42,529 nt of DNA from CAYUVF01 sp964448045 (GCA_964448045.1 CAYUVF010000038.1:1-42529); one strand, 5' to 3'. Counted from the first letter of the stretch, positions 8,417 through 16,040 are shown. The notes: generated by a model not told the origin, from the letters alone. Numbers and translations: made by a program.

Positions 8417-9076
8417 ATGGCTGAGAAGAAAATCCTGACTGCACTTAACGGCAAGGACGTGGCTGCACACGACGGACCGCAGAAATTGTACGAGCGGCAC
8501 GACCTGTACGACGCCGAAGCGACTGAGTCGCTGGCCGAGAACGTCGAGGCGGTGCTGAAGACCCTTGGTGAAGACCCCGAGCGCGAAGGGCTCCAGAAAA
8601 CCCCCGAGCGCGTCGCCAAGGCGTATCAGTTTCTCACGCACGGCTACGCCGAGGACCCGACTGCCATCCTGGAGCAGGCGCTCTTCGATGAGGATTACAG
8701 CGAGATGATCCTCGTCAAAGACATCGAGTTGTACTCGCTCTGTGAGCACCACATGCTGCCGTTTTACGGCAAGGCGCACGTAGCCTACATTCCCGACGGC
8801 CAGATCGTGGGCCTCAGCAAGATTCCGCGCGTCGTCGAAGTCTTCGCCCGCCGGTTGCAGGTGCAGGAACGCCTCACGCTGCAGATTCGCAACGCCATCG
8901 ACGAAGTGCTGAAGCCCCTCGGCACGGCCGTCGTCATCGAAGCGCGGCACCTGTGCATGATGATGCGCGGCGCCGAAAAGCAGAACTCGATGACCACCAC
9001 CAGCGCCATGAGTGGGGAGTTTCGCGAGGGCGTCACCCGCTCGGAGTTCATGCGGCTCATCCGCTCCGAGGGATAG
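8417..9076 (+). CDS. folE: GTP cyclohydrolase I
   Basis: A 219-residue enzyme that converts GTP to 7,8-dihydroneopterin triphosphate, the entry to folate and biopterin pathways. Zinc ligands are Cys109 and His112 in the LCEHHMLPFYG motif and Cys180 in RHLCMMMRG. The signature SKIPRVVEVFARRLQVQERLT lies between them. The N-terminal ~35 residues are a non-conserved extension. It lies 44 bp after the PTPS gene and 44 bp before the SDR gene, all on the same strand, and makes the PTPS substrate. Confidence 0.97.
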   Translation: MAEKKILTALNGKDVAAHDGPQKLYERHDLYDAEATESLAENVEAVLKTLGEDPEREGLQKTPERVAKAYQFLTHGYAEDPTAILEQALFDEDYSEMILVKDIELYSLCEHHMLPFYGKAHVAYIPDGQIVGLSKIPRVVEVFARRLQVQERLTLQIRNAIDEVLKPLGTAVVIEARHLCMMMRGAEKQNSMTTTSAMSGEFREGVTRSEFMRLIRSEG

Positions 9077-9079
9077 TGA

Positions 9080-9114
9080 TTGCAAATTGATAATTGACAA
9101 TTGAAAATCTACAA
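9080..9114 (+). repeat. Five AT-rich heptad repeats (TTGAnAA)
   Basis: Between the folE stop and the SDR start are five consecutive 7-bp units: TTGCAAA, TTGATAA, TTGACAA, TTGAAAA and TCTACAA, followed by TTTGTA. This is sharply AT-rich against the GC-rich flanks. It could be a short tandem repeat that varies in copy number, or a spacer influencing translation of the SDR gene. Confidence 0.7.
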
Positions 9115-9120
9115 TTTGTA

Positions 9121-9822
9121 ATGCCCACCGTTTTCATCACCGGAGCGAGCCAGGGGATTGGCCGCGCCATCGCCGAGGCGTTTGCAGAGGAGCCGGACGC
9201 ACAAATTGCGCTGGCCGCCCGCTCGAAGGGAAAGCTCGACGCTGTCGCCGACGCCTGCCGTGACCGCGGTGCGGAGGCGCTCGTCGTGCCCCTGGACGTG
9301 ACTGACGACGCCATGGTGCGCCAGGGCGCCGAGGTGGTGATGGAGCGATGGCGCGCGCCGGATGTGCTCGTCAACAACGCCGGCGCTTTCACCTACGCCC
9401 CGCTCGATGAGCTCACGCTCGACGGCTTTCGCGAGCAGATCGATGTGAATCTGACGGGCGCGTTTGCGGTTACGCAGGCCTTTCTCCCGGCGATGCGAAA
9501 TCGCGGCGCCGGGCACCTCTTTTTTATGGCCTCGGTGGCGTCGTTGCAGGCCTATCCGGGCAACGCGGGCTACTGCGCGGCCAAGCACGGCCTTCGCGGG
9601 CTGGCACGGGTCGTCCGCGAAGAGACGAAAGACGAGGGCCTGCGCGTCACTACCGTCTTGCCCGGCGCCACGCGCACCCCAACGTGGGAGGGCACCGATC
9701 TGCCCGACGAGCGCTTTATGCCCCCCGAAGACATCGCGCGCGCCGTCGTAAGCGCCTATCAGCTGTCCGCCCGCACCGTTCTCGAAGAGCTGCTTCTGCG
9801 TCCGCAGGAAGGCGACGTGTGA
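9121..9822 (+). CDS. Short-chain dehydrogenase/reductase (possible sepiapterin reductase)
   Basis: A 233-residue classical SDR. The cofactor motif TGASQGIG lies near the N-terminus, and ALAARSKGKL suggests NADP preference. NNAG is in the middle, and catalytic Ser plus YCAAK complete the active site (MASVAS, YCAAKHG). The fold alone does not define the substrate. Its position behind PTPS and GTP cyclohydrolase I makes a pterin-side-chain (sepiapterin-type) reductase the most economical inference; a generic 3-oxoacyl-ACP-reductase-like SDR is the alternative. The ATG at 9121 is preferred over the TTG at 9094 inside the heptad repeat. Confidence 0.85.
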   Translation: MPTVFITGASQGIGRAIAEAFAEEPDAQIALAARSKGKLDAVADACRDRGAEALVVPLDVTDDAMVRQGAEVVMERWRAPDVLVNNAGAFTYAPLDELTLDGFREQIDVNLTGAFAVTQAFLPAMRNRGAGHLFFMASVASLQAYPGNAGYCAAKHGLRGLARVVREETKDEGLRVTTVLPGATRTPTWEGTDLPDERFMPPEDIARAVVSAYQLSARTVLEELLLRPQEGDV

Positions 9823-9880
9823 GCCGCGACCGGTCAGAAACTTTCGCCGCGGCTGGGACTACGCACCTACGAATCCACGC

Positions 9881-9953
9881 GGGCCCGTAGCTCAGCGGTT
9901 AGAGCAGTCGACTCATAATCGATCGGTCGCAGGTTCGAATCCTGCCGGGCCCA
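9881..9953 (+). tRNA. tRNA-Ile (CAT anticodon, lysidine type)
   Basis: A 73-nt cloverleaf with a perfect 7-bp acceptor stem (GGGCCCG / CGGGCCC), discriminator A at 9953 and T-arm GCAGG-TTCGAAT-CCTGC. The anticodon CAT is at 9914-9916. The anticodon arm context GACTCATAATCG is that of tRNA-Ile2, whose C34 is changed to lysidine by TilS to read AUA, rather than that of Met tRNAs. The CCA end is not encoded. Confidence 0.93.
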
Positions 9954-10087
9954 CTCTTTCTTTTCGGGTCGCTCCGCGGCTGTGCACGAGGGGAGACCGC
10001 CACAGCGGTTCCAGTCCTCGTTACTTTGGCGAGAGCCCCATCGGTTGCATGGATGCGTGATTGTCGAATGCAGTCCGATGGTATCTC

Positions 10088-10504
10088 ATGTTGGTCTCTC
10101 AGCGTCTTCTCGTACTCATCGTGGCGGTGGTAATGGCCGGATGCACGGAGGAGTCAATCATCGGCGGGGTGATCTATCAGGCGGATCTGACGGTGGTCCA
10201 GCGGGACTACGTGGATCCGCCGACGAATGCGATTGGGGATCCCACGGGCGTCCCGAAGGTGTTGGTCACGGTGCGGAATGCAGGCGATGGAACGGCGTAC
10301 AACGCCCACGTCGAGCTGCGCATCAAGCAGGGGAGCACCATCATCGAAACGGCGCGCGGGACGTACGCACGCCTGACTCCCGGTGAGCAGGCGCGCGCCG
10401 AGGTCCGGCTCTCAGAAGTCGACCGGCACAGCGAATGCGATACGCTGACGTGCCGGCTCCACTGGCTGGATGCTCGCAACCGCGGACATAGCCGGGGATG
10501 CTGA
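10088..10504 (+). CDS. Putative lipoprotein with a CARDB-like beta-sandwich
   Basis: A 138-residue secreted protein. The N-terminus MLVSQRLLVLIVAVVMAGC is a lipoprotein signal with the acylated Cys at about residue 19. The rest resembles a CARDB/APHP domain: VLVTVRNAGDGTAYNAHVELRI, then LTPGEQARAEVRL, as in cell-surface adhesion-type modules. Two late cysteines (ECDTLTC) may form a disulfide. An upstream TTG at 10061 is open but would precede the signal peptide. It stands alone, convergent with the porin gene. The function is unknown. Confidence 0.7.
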   Translation: MLVSQRLLVLIVAVVMAGCTEESIIGGVIYQADLTVVQRDYVDPPTNAIGDPTGVPKVLVTVRNAGDGTAYNAHVELRIKQGSTIIETARGTYARLTPGEQARAEVRLSEVDRHSECDTLTCRLHWLDARNRGHSRGC

Positions 10505-10575
10505 GCGAGGTCCCAAGGGCACCACGAGAGCCGCAGTCGAAGCCCCACCCGTGGTGGTTCCGATGCGGTGAGAGG

Positions 10576-11913
10576 TCACAGCTTGACGTTCAAGCCGAGC
10601 ACGCCCGTCAGCGTCGACAGTTCACTGGACACCGCCGTCCCTGGCATTATCGAGGTGCCTGTCAGCGGGATCATCTGCGGATTGTGCATGGGCGATTCCA
10701 CTTCGGTGCGCGGCGCGTACTGCACGGCGACGGCGAGCGCCACGGTCGGCGTGAAGCGGTACGACAGCCCTCCGCTGATATGATGCTGCACGATGGCGGG
10801 GGAGGCAACGTTGTAGAACGCGATCGCATCGTCGATCGGGTTTTCGTTGAAGGCGTACCCGAAGCGGATGGGCAGGCGCTCCGTCACCTCGTATTGCAGG
10901 CCCACCGCGGCCACGAGGATGCTATTCCAACCGAAGCCCACCACCGCGCCCGATTCGTCGAATCCGGTAATGTCGAAGCCATCGGTATTGGCAAAGTCGA
11001 TGTAGCGCACGTCGGCAGCGAGCTCGACGCGCTCGAAGCCCGAGTAGCCGACCCCGGCAGAGAGGATCATCGGGTAATCGAGATTGAAGCTGAATTGTCG
11101 CGCAGCGGAGTCGAACTCGAAGTCGCGGAAGTGCTGCGTGCTCTTGAACGAGAGGCCGGCGTGGAAGCCGTTCAGGTTGCGCGCGTGTAATCCGGCTTGG
11201 AGGCCGACGCCGAGTGCGCTGCTCTGCGGCCCGTCTGGATAGCCGTTTAGGTCGGGCGCGGCGCCGGGGAACGGATTTACCTCCAGCAGACCGAGGTTAA
11301 ACGTCGGCGCGAGGCCAAAGGAGAGCGTCTCCGTTAGTTGATAGGCGACGGTGGGCGACACCTGGAAGAGGGCAAATGAGGAGTTGAGCGCCCCGAAGCC
11401 GCCTGCTTGCTGCGGAAACAGGATCGGATTGCTGCCGGGTGCCGTCGGGTTCGCCGCGTCGTAGTCCACCCCGAATCCGCCCACGCCGAAGGCGCTCAGG
11501 CCAAAGCCCCAGCGGGTGTCATCGGGGCGATAGATGAGGCCCGCCGCGGGAATCGGGAAGGGGCCGGCATCGCTGGACGAGGTGCCCGCCAGCATAGTCG
11601 GAGGAACGCCCGGGCCGAGCGCATCCGGGCTAATGGAGGACGACAGGTCGGTCGTCGGAAACATTAGTTGCAGGCTGAGGTCGAGCGTCGTGCCCGTGAA
11701 CGTGGTGAGTGCGGCGGGATTCCAGTGAAGCGCCGTCAGCCCATCCTGCGGGTTCGCCATGCCCGCGCCGGACCAGCTCTGGTCCAGCGGACCAACGCCG
11801 TTGAGCACGTGGCCCGTCTGGGCGTGGACGGCAGCAGGCCCCGCCATGAAGAGGGCAAGTGGGAGGAGTAGGGCGTAGACGAGGGAAAGGACGTGATGAC
11901 TATATTTGCGCAT
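10576..11913 (-). CDS. OMPP1/FadL/TodX-family outer-membrane protein
   Basis: A 445-residue beta-barrel. A signal peptide ends near VHAQTG; the mature N-terminus has LNGVGPLDQSWSGAGMANPQDGLTALHWNPAAL, the FadL-family plug/hatch motif with NPA. Alternating beta strands follow, with the family-typical region IRFGYAFNENPI. FadL proteins import hydrophobic molecules across the outer membrane. The gene lies downstream of, and in line with, the SQR-TusE-DsrE genes, so uptake or release of a hydrophobic sulfur species is a possible role; this is inferred from position only. The start at 11913 is set by the signal peptide. Confidence 0.88.
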   Translation of the reverse strand: MRKYSHHVLSLVYALLLPLALFMAGPAAVHAQTGHVLNGVGPLDQSWSGAGMANPQDGLTALHWNPAALTTFTGTTLDLSLQLMFPTTDLSSSISPDALGPGVPPTMLAGTSSSDAGPFPIPAAGLIYRPDDTRWGFGLSAFGVGGFGVDYDAANPTAPGSNPILFPQQAGGFGALNSSFALFQVSPTVAYQLTETLSFGLAPTFNLGLLEVNPFPGAAPDLNGYPDGPQSSALGVGLQAGLHARNLNGFHAGLSFKSTQHFRDFEFDSAARQFSFNLDYPMILSAGVGYSGFERVELAADVRYIDFANTDGFDITGFDESGAVVGFGWNSILVAAVGLQYEVTERLPIRFGYAFNENPIDDAIAFYNVASPAIVQHHISGGLSYRFTPTVALAVAVQYAPRTEVESPMHNPQMIPLTGTSIMPGTAVSSELSTLTGVLGLNVKL

Positions 11914-11957
11914 AGTATGTCTCCGAGGGGATGAGTGAGCGGTGGAATCCGCACCGA

Positions 11958-12015
11958 ATCGGGGCCGGCGCGGAGCGGTGACCCTACGAAACCGCTTCAC
12001 GAAACCGGCCCCGAT
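11958..12015. repeat. Long two-tier hairpin between dsrE-like and fadL-like genes
   Basis: Outer arms ATCGGGGCCGG (11958-11968) and CCGGCCCCGAT (12005-12015) pair perfectly over 11 bp. Inside them GGAGCGGT (11972-11979) pairs with ACCGCTTC (11991-11998), with one G-T pair. No T-run follows on either strand, so it is not a simple intrinsic terminator. It may be a partial terminator, an mRNA-stabilising element or a dispersed palindrome. Confidence 0.65.
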
Positions 12016-12134
12016 CGTTGCTTCCCCGAACACACGGGGAAGAACTCCGCGACACATGTGCTGCTGCTAAAACCCGTGCTGTACGGGCGTTCGTTGTGTT
12101 TGGTGCGCCCCGAGTGGAGCACGGGCACGGGCCG

Positions 12135-12677
12135 TCAGACGAAGACGATGTGCGAGCCGCTGCCCTTCGCAAGCCCCAGCATTTCGCCGACGGTGATGAT
12201 GTCTTCGAGGTCGTCGATCAGGTCCTCGCGCTCGAGCTTGAACATCTCGACGGCCAGCTGGCAGCCGTAAATCTTGCCGCCGCCTGCGACGATCATATCG
12301 AGGAATTCAGAGACAGGCGGGATGTCGAGCTTCTCCATCTCGCGGCGCATCATCTTCGAGGCGAGCGCCTCCATGCCGGGCAGGCCTGCGACCATCGTGG
12401 GCATGTGCTCCATCAGCGCTGGATTGCCGACGGTGGGCGTGTGCAGGGTATCCTGCTTGGCTTTGGTAATTGCGTCCAGCCCGAAGAACGTGAAGAAGAG
12501 GTGCGTCTCGATGCCCTCCATCACGGCGCCGTTAGCCATGATGAGGGCCGCGTAGACATCCTCCAACGTGCCCTTCGAGCCGATGATCAGCAGCTTCTGG
12601 ACGGGCGTGTCATCCTGCCCGTTCGCGGTAGTTTGGGTTTGGCCGAACTGCTCTGCATAACTTTTGACGTCAGCCAT
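12135..12677 (-). CDS. DsrE/DsrF-like sulfur-carrier family protein
   Basis: A 180-residue protein of the DsrE2-like/COG2210 group. KLLIIGSKGTLEDVYAALIMANGAVMEG opens the fold, followed by HLFFTFFGLDAI. A single cysteine (Cys139, in GGKIYGCQLAVEMF) sits where the family's persulfide-carrying Cys is found. Such proteins pass sulfane sulfur between carriers in the cytoplasm. It lies 54 bp after the TusE/DsrC-like gene. No tusA or rhodanese gene is visible in the cluster. The start at ATG 12677 is chosen over an upstream in-frame start at 12713 because the family alignment begins near it. Confidence 0.88.
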   Translation of the reverse strand: MADVKSYAEQFGQTQTTANGQDDTPVQKLLIIGSKGTLEDVYAALIMANGAVMEGIETHLFFTFFGLDAITKAKQDTLHTPTVGNPALMEHMPTMVAGLPGMEALASKMMRREMEKLDIPPVSEFLDMIVAGGGKIYGCQLAVEMFKLEREDLIDDLEDIITVGEMLGLAKGSGSHIVFV

Positions 12678-12731
12678 GGCGGGTACCTCGTGTTGGTTGG
12701 GTTCGGGGCGCAACGTGGTGTTTGACGCGGA

Positions 12732-13046
12732 TCAGACGCAACTGGCGGGTTTCGGAATACCGGCGATCTTGCTCGCCTTTTTGAGCGGCCCGCCCGGGAA
12801 CAGGTCGTAGAACTCCTTAATGGAGGAGACCACGTCCGATTTGCCGACGCGGCGAATGCTGAGCTGGACGCCCTCGGCCTGTTGCTCGCGCAGGTAGCTG
12901 AGCACCTCGAAGTGCTTATCGGTCAACTCGATACCTTCGACCTGGGCAATTTCGCGGGCGATCTCAGGCGTCCACTGATCCGGGTCCGTGAGATATCCTT
13001 CGTCGTTGACGTCGATGGTTTTTCCGGAGATTACGGCTTGTGGCAT
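12732..13046 (-). CDS. TusE/DsrC/DsvC-family sulfur relay protein
   Basis: A 104-residue DsrC-fold protein. GYLTDPDQWTPEIAREIA is the family opening and the C-terminal arm ends KIAGIPKPASCV. The penultimate cysteine (Cys103, CysA) is present. The second arm cysteine of dissimilatory DsrC (CysB, about 10 residues earlier) is Ser here, as in TusE-type carriers. It should therefore hold a persulfide but cannot form the intramolecular trisulfide known from DsrC. It is flanked by SQR-like and DsrE-like genes, supporting a carrier role between sulfide oxidation and cytoplasmic sulfur metabolism. Confidence 0.92.
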   Translation of the reverse strand: MPQAVISGKTIDVNDEGYLTDPDQWTPEIAREIAQVEGIELTDKHFEVLSYLREQQAEGVQLSIRRVGKSDVVSSIKEFYDLFPGGPLKKASKIAGIPKPASCV

Positions 13047-13074
13047 GGGTCTATCAGGTTGGTGTGAGCGGTAA

Positions 13075-14343
13075 TTACGCAGGAACGAGTTCAGCCTCGG
13101 CCTGGTCTTGGGACATCTTCCCCATCATCGACATGTGGGTGGGCACCGGAATGTGGCGGCCCGGTAGCAGCATGTGCCAGTACACCCACTCGAAGGCCAG
13201 TTTGCCGAGATGGTTGATGCGCGACTCCTCGAGCAAGCGCATCGGTCCGACGACCGGAAGCGGATATTTGCCCGGCAGCGGCTGCGTGTCGTAGTTGAAG
13301 TCGATGAGCGTGGCCTTCCCGAAGCCGGTTTCGATGAAGCAGTTGGCGTGCCCGTCGAACGAGGCCGTCATCGGCTCGCCGTTGATGTAGTGCAGGATGT
13401 TTTCCTCCAGGATCTCCGCCTCGAAGTGGGCAACCGAGCCGGCTTTGGAGGTCGGCACGTTCGTCGCATCGCCGATGACGAAGATGTTCTCGTAGTCCTT
13501 CGCCTGTAGCGTGTGCTTGTCCGTCGGGATGAAGTTGAGCGCGTCGGCGTCGCCCATCTGGCTTTCCTCGACGAAGTCGGCGCCCATATTCACCGGGATA
13601 GACACGAGCAGATCGAAGGGGACGTCTTGGCCGTCATACGAGACGAGCTTTTTCTCGTCCTCGTCGACCTCCATCAGGTAAAAGTCAGGAATCACCTCGA
13701 TGCCTTTCTGCTCCATCAGGTTGCCCAGCGCTTTGCTGGCGATGGGCTTGGTGAAAGCCCCGGCGTGTGGGGTCGCAAAGGTGATGTCGACCTGGTCGCG
13801 CATGCCCTTTTGGGTGAAGTACGCATCCGCGAGAAAAGCAAACTCGAGCGGCGCGATGGGGCACTTGATGATCGTCTCGGCCATGTTGATGACGAGGCGA
13901 CCGCCAGTCCATGTGTCGAGCTTTTCGGCGAGCTTAGTGGCGCCTTCGTGTGTATAGAAGTCGAAGGCGTCTTTGTACCACAGGTCGCCGAAGAGGCCGG
14001 GCGTCTCGTCGGGGCGGGGCGTGGTGCCTGTCGCGATGAGGAGCACATCGTAGTCCAGCGTGCGGCCGTCGCTCAGGCGCACCTGGTTCTGTTCGGGCTC
14101 CACCTTCTCGACTTCAGCCCACACGGTGTTGATGCCGTCGGGAAAGAAGTCGGCCTTCGACCGGATCACGGCGTCGGGCTGGTAGATGCGGAAGGGGATG
14201 AAGAGGAAGCCGGGCTGATAGTAATGCAACTCGTCTTTGTCGACGATGGTGATGTCCCACGCGTCGCGGTCGAGCTTTTTATGGAGCTTGTTAAGCATCA
14301 TCGTGCCGGCCGTCCCCGCACCGAGGATCAGAAGCTTTTTCAT
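13075..14343 (-). CDS. Sulfide:quinone reductase-like FAD oxidoreductase
   Basis: A 422-residue flavoprotein of the SQR/FCSD family. The N-terminal FAD-binding LGAGTAGTMMLNKL is followed by LIATGTTPRP and the second nucleotide motif VIGDATNVPTSKAG. It has only two cysteines, Cys161 (IIKCPIAP) and Cys335 (HANCFIETG). These match the two positions conserved in all SQR types; the third Cys of some types is missing. The C-terminal hydrophobic region (FEWVYWHMLLPGRHIP) resembles the membrane-attaching end of SQR. The enzyme would oxidise sulfide to polysulfide and feed electrons to quinone. It is the first gene of the TusE/DsrE cluster, with 28 bp to the TusE-like gene. Confidence 0.88.
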   Translation of the reverse strand: MKKLLILGAGTAGTMMLNKLHKKLDRDAWDITIVDKDELHYYQPGFLFIPFRIYQPDAVIRSKADFFPDGINTVWAEVEKVEPEQNQVRLSDGRTLDYDVLLIATGTTPRPDETPGLFGDLWYKDAFDFYTHEGATKLAEKLDTWTGGRLVINMAETIIKCPIAPLEFAFLADAYFTQKGMRDQVDITFATPHAGAFTKPIASKALGNLMEQKGIEVIPDFYLMEVDEDEKKLVSYDGQDVPFDLLVSIPVNMGADFVEESQMGDADALNFIPTDKHTLQAKDYENIFVIGDATNVPTSKAGSVAHFEAEILEENILHYINGEPMTASFDGHANCFIETGFGKATLIDFNYDTQPLPGKYPLPVVGPMRLLEESRINHLGKLAFEWVYWHMLLPGRHIPVPTHMSMMGKMSQDQAEAELVPA

Positions 14344-14712
14344 CGTTTTGCGACGGCGTTAAGTCGAGGGAAGCGGTTGACCTGTTTTTGTTGTCGATAA
14401 TATCACTTATGAGTTGATTAGTCGTTGACAGGGAGCCCCCCCATTGACGTGTAGGGGAGATGGGGACGGGCCTGTAGGGAGTTCCACTACAAGAGAAACG
14501 AACGGAATGACGGAGGAGTCCCCGCCTGTATCCGATAAGAAGAAGTGTTAAATCGTATTCTCGACCTGAAATATAGCGGAGCGAAGAGGTCGGCCCGCAG
14601 TTGAGCGTATGTTAGCCTTTTGTGAATATAATACTATTTACTACGAAATAGGGGATCATTTCAGCGACGGAAGGTACAAGGAAACGTCCCATAGTCAAGA
14701 TGTACCTCTCCG
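14344..14712. other. Divergent intergenic region (SQR / membrane protein)
   Basis: A 369-bp gene-free stretch between two divergently transcribed genes, AT-richer towards both ends. Near the SQR start is ATAA-n6-TTAT (14397-14410). The right part carries the 13-bp element at 14627-14639. No ORF in it resembles a protein. It probably holds both promoters. Confidence 0.6.
14627..14639 (+). promoter_or_regulatory. 13-bp element shared with the Rrf2 promoter
   Basis: TATAATACTATTT, containing the near-palindrome AATA-C-TATT. The identical 13 bases occur in reverse at 16024-16036, directly before the Rrf2 gene. It lies 74 bp upstream of the membrane-protein start. TATAAT inside it could also act as a -10 box. 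Confidence 0.45.
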
Positions 14713-15963
14713 ATGCTGCGCTCCTCTTCGGCATCTTATCGCGACGCTGGTAGCCTTCGCTGGGTGTGGAGCACAGCGCTGGCCGCGTTTGTGCTCGCCG
14801 GGGCGACGGGGGGGCTTTTCCGCTTCGGGACAGCGTATGGAGTCACCGATTCGCTGAATCTGACAAACGTCCGCCACGCCCACTCCCATCTGATGTACTT
14901 CGGCTGGGTCACCCCCGCACTGATGGCGCTCATCTGGCATCATCTGCCGGATCGCGTTACAGCGCCGCGCCGCCGGGTCATCCGGTGGGTGTTGGCGAGC
15001 CTGTTCGGGGCCGCGGCCCTTGCGTATCCGCTCTTTTTTGCGTTTGGTTACACCCCGGTAGCGGTGGGCGGTGCGCGCATGCCGGTGGCCGTCATTGGGG
15101 CCGGGTTGAATATCATCGGCTGGTATGGCTTCATGGCCCTTTATGCCGTGGCCACACGGGGTCTGCGCCGCACTCGTCCGCTGCAGCTGTGGGACATGGC
15201 ACTCACATTTATGGGGCTGGCCACCCTTGGCGCATGGGGGCTTTCGCTCCTCAAACCGCTGGGGGTGCACGATCCCCGCTGGATGAACGCGCTCACCCAC
15301 GTTTTCCTCGATCTGTTCTCGGAGGGCTGGCTCGTCCTCGGGGCGCTGGGCCTCGCCTGGTCGATTCTCGGCGATGCCGCCGCGCCCGCGCGATCATGGA
15401 GTCTCCGCCTGATTGGTGCCGGGCTGCCATTTATGTTTCTGATGGCCCTGCCCGCATCCAGCCTCTCGACCGGATTGAGGCTGCTCGGATGCGCTGGGGG
15501 CGCCGCTGCTGGCCTCGGATTGGGGTTGCAGGTGCGCCAGCTGATGATGCGCTTGCCGGCGGAGCAGCGCTGGATGTGGAGCATCCCGCTGGTTCTGCTG
15601 GCCCTGAAGGCGGTCGCCCAACTCAGTAACAGTATCCTGCCGGGCGTATGGTGGGCGAGCGCACACGGGCTCCGCGTCTTGTATCTACACCTGATGCTGC
15701 TCGGCTTCGTCTCGCTGAGTTGCGTCGCGGGGGCCCGTGCCACCTGGGGCACTGGTGCGACGCGCGGCGCAGCGCTCCTCTACGGCGCCGTGGCCGCGAT
15801 GCTGCTCTCGCTCGTACCACTGACCTCCTGGTGGCCGGTGGCCTGGAGCGGCCTGTGGACGCTGCAAGCCGCTGCGTGGGCAGCCGTGCTTCCGGTTGCC
15901 GGAGCAAGCTGGATGGTGGGACACGCCGTCCGACGTCCCGTGCGCACCGCCACTCCCGTATAG
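14713..15963 (+). CDS. Polytopic membrane protein, possibly heme-copper-oxidase/NnrS-like
   Basis: A 416-residue integral membrane protein with about 11-12 hydrophobic segments. I do not recognise an exact family. The second membrane region, VRHAHSHLMYFGWVTPALMALIWHHLP (about residues 53-79), has histidines spaced as in helices of NnrS and heme-copper oxidase subunit I proteins. A later His in LRVLYLHLMLLGFVSLSC gives a second candidate ligand. Heme or metal binding is therefore plausible. It is followed by an Rrf2 regulator and RIC, and shares a 13-bp promoter element with that regulator. A role in nitric-oxide or iron-sulfur stress or in denitrification is inferred from this context. Confidence 0.6.
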   Translation: MLRSSSASYRDAGSLRWVWSTALAAFVLAGATGGLFRFGTAYGVTDSLNLTNVRHAHSHLMYFGWVTPALMALIWHHLPDRVTAPRRRVIRWVLASLFGAAALAYPLFFAFGYTPVAVGGARMPVAVIGAGLNIIGWYGFMALYAVATRGLRRTRPLQLWDMALTFMGLATLGAWGLSLLKPLGVHDPRWMNALTHVFLDLFSEGWLVLGALGLAWSILGDAAAPARSWSLRLIGAGLPFMFLMALPASSLSTGLRLLGCAGGAAAGLGLGLQVRQLMMRLPAEQRWMWSIPLVLLALKAVAQLSNSILPGVWWASAHGLRVLYLHLMLLGFVSLSCVAGARATWGTGATRGAALLYGAVAAMLLSLVPLTSWWPVAWSGLWTLQAAAWAAVLPVAGASWMVGHAVRRPVRTATPV

Positions 15964-16023
15964 GTCCGATTCATATCCCCGCTCCCGCTTGACCGGCAAA
16001 TACACCCTTATCAGTTTCGGATA

Positions 16024-16036
16024 AAATAGTATTATA
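16024..16036 (-). promoter_or_regulatory. 13-bp element, second copy (candidate Rrf2 operator)
   Basis: AAATAGTATTATA, the exact reverse complement of 14627-14639, ends 4 bp before the Rrf2 start codon. This position fits an autoregulatory operator, where binding would block translation start or promoter clearance. Binding by the adjacent regulator is an inference. Confidence 0.45.
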
Positions 16037-16040
16037 AGAG

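Noticed and set aside
10520..10556. CACCACG/CGTGGTG inverted repeat between the lipoprotein and porin genes as a terminator
   Set aside because: It is only 7 bp with a 23-nt loop and no T-run on either strand.
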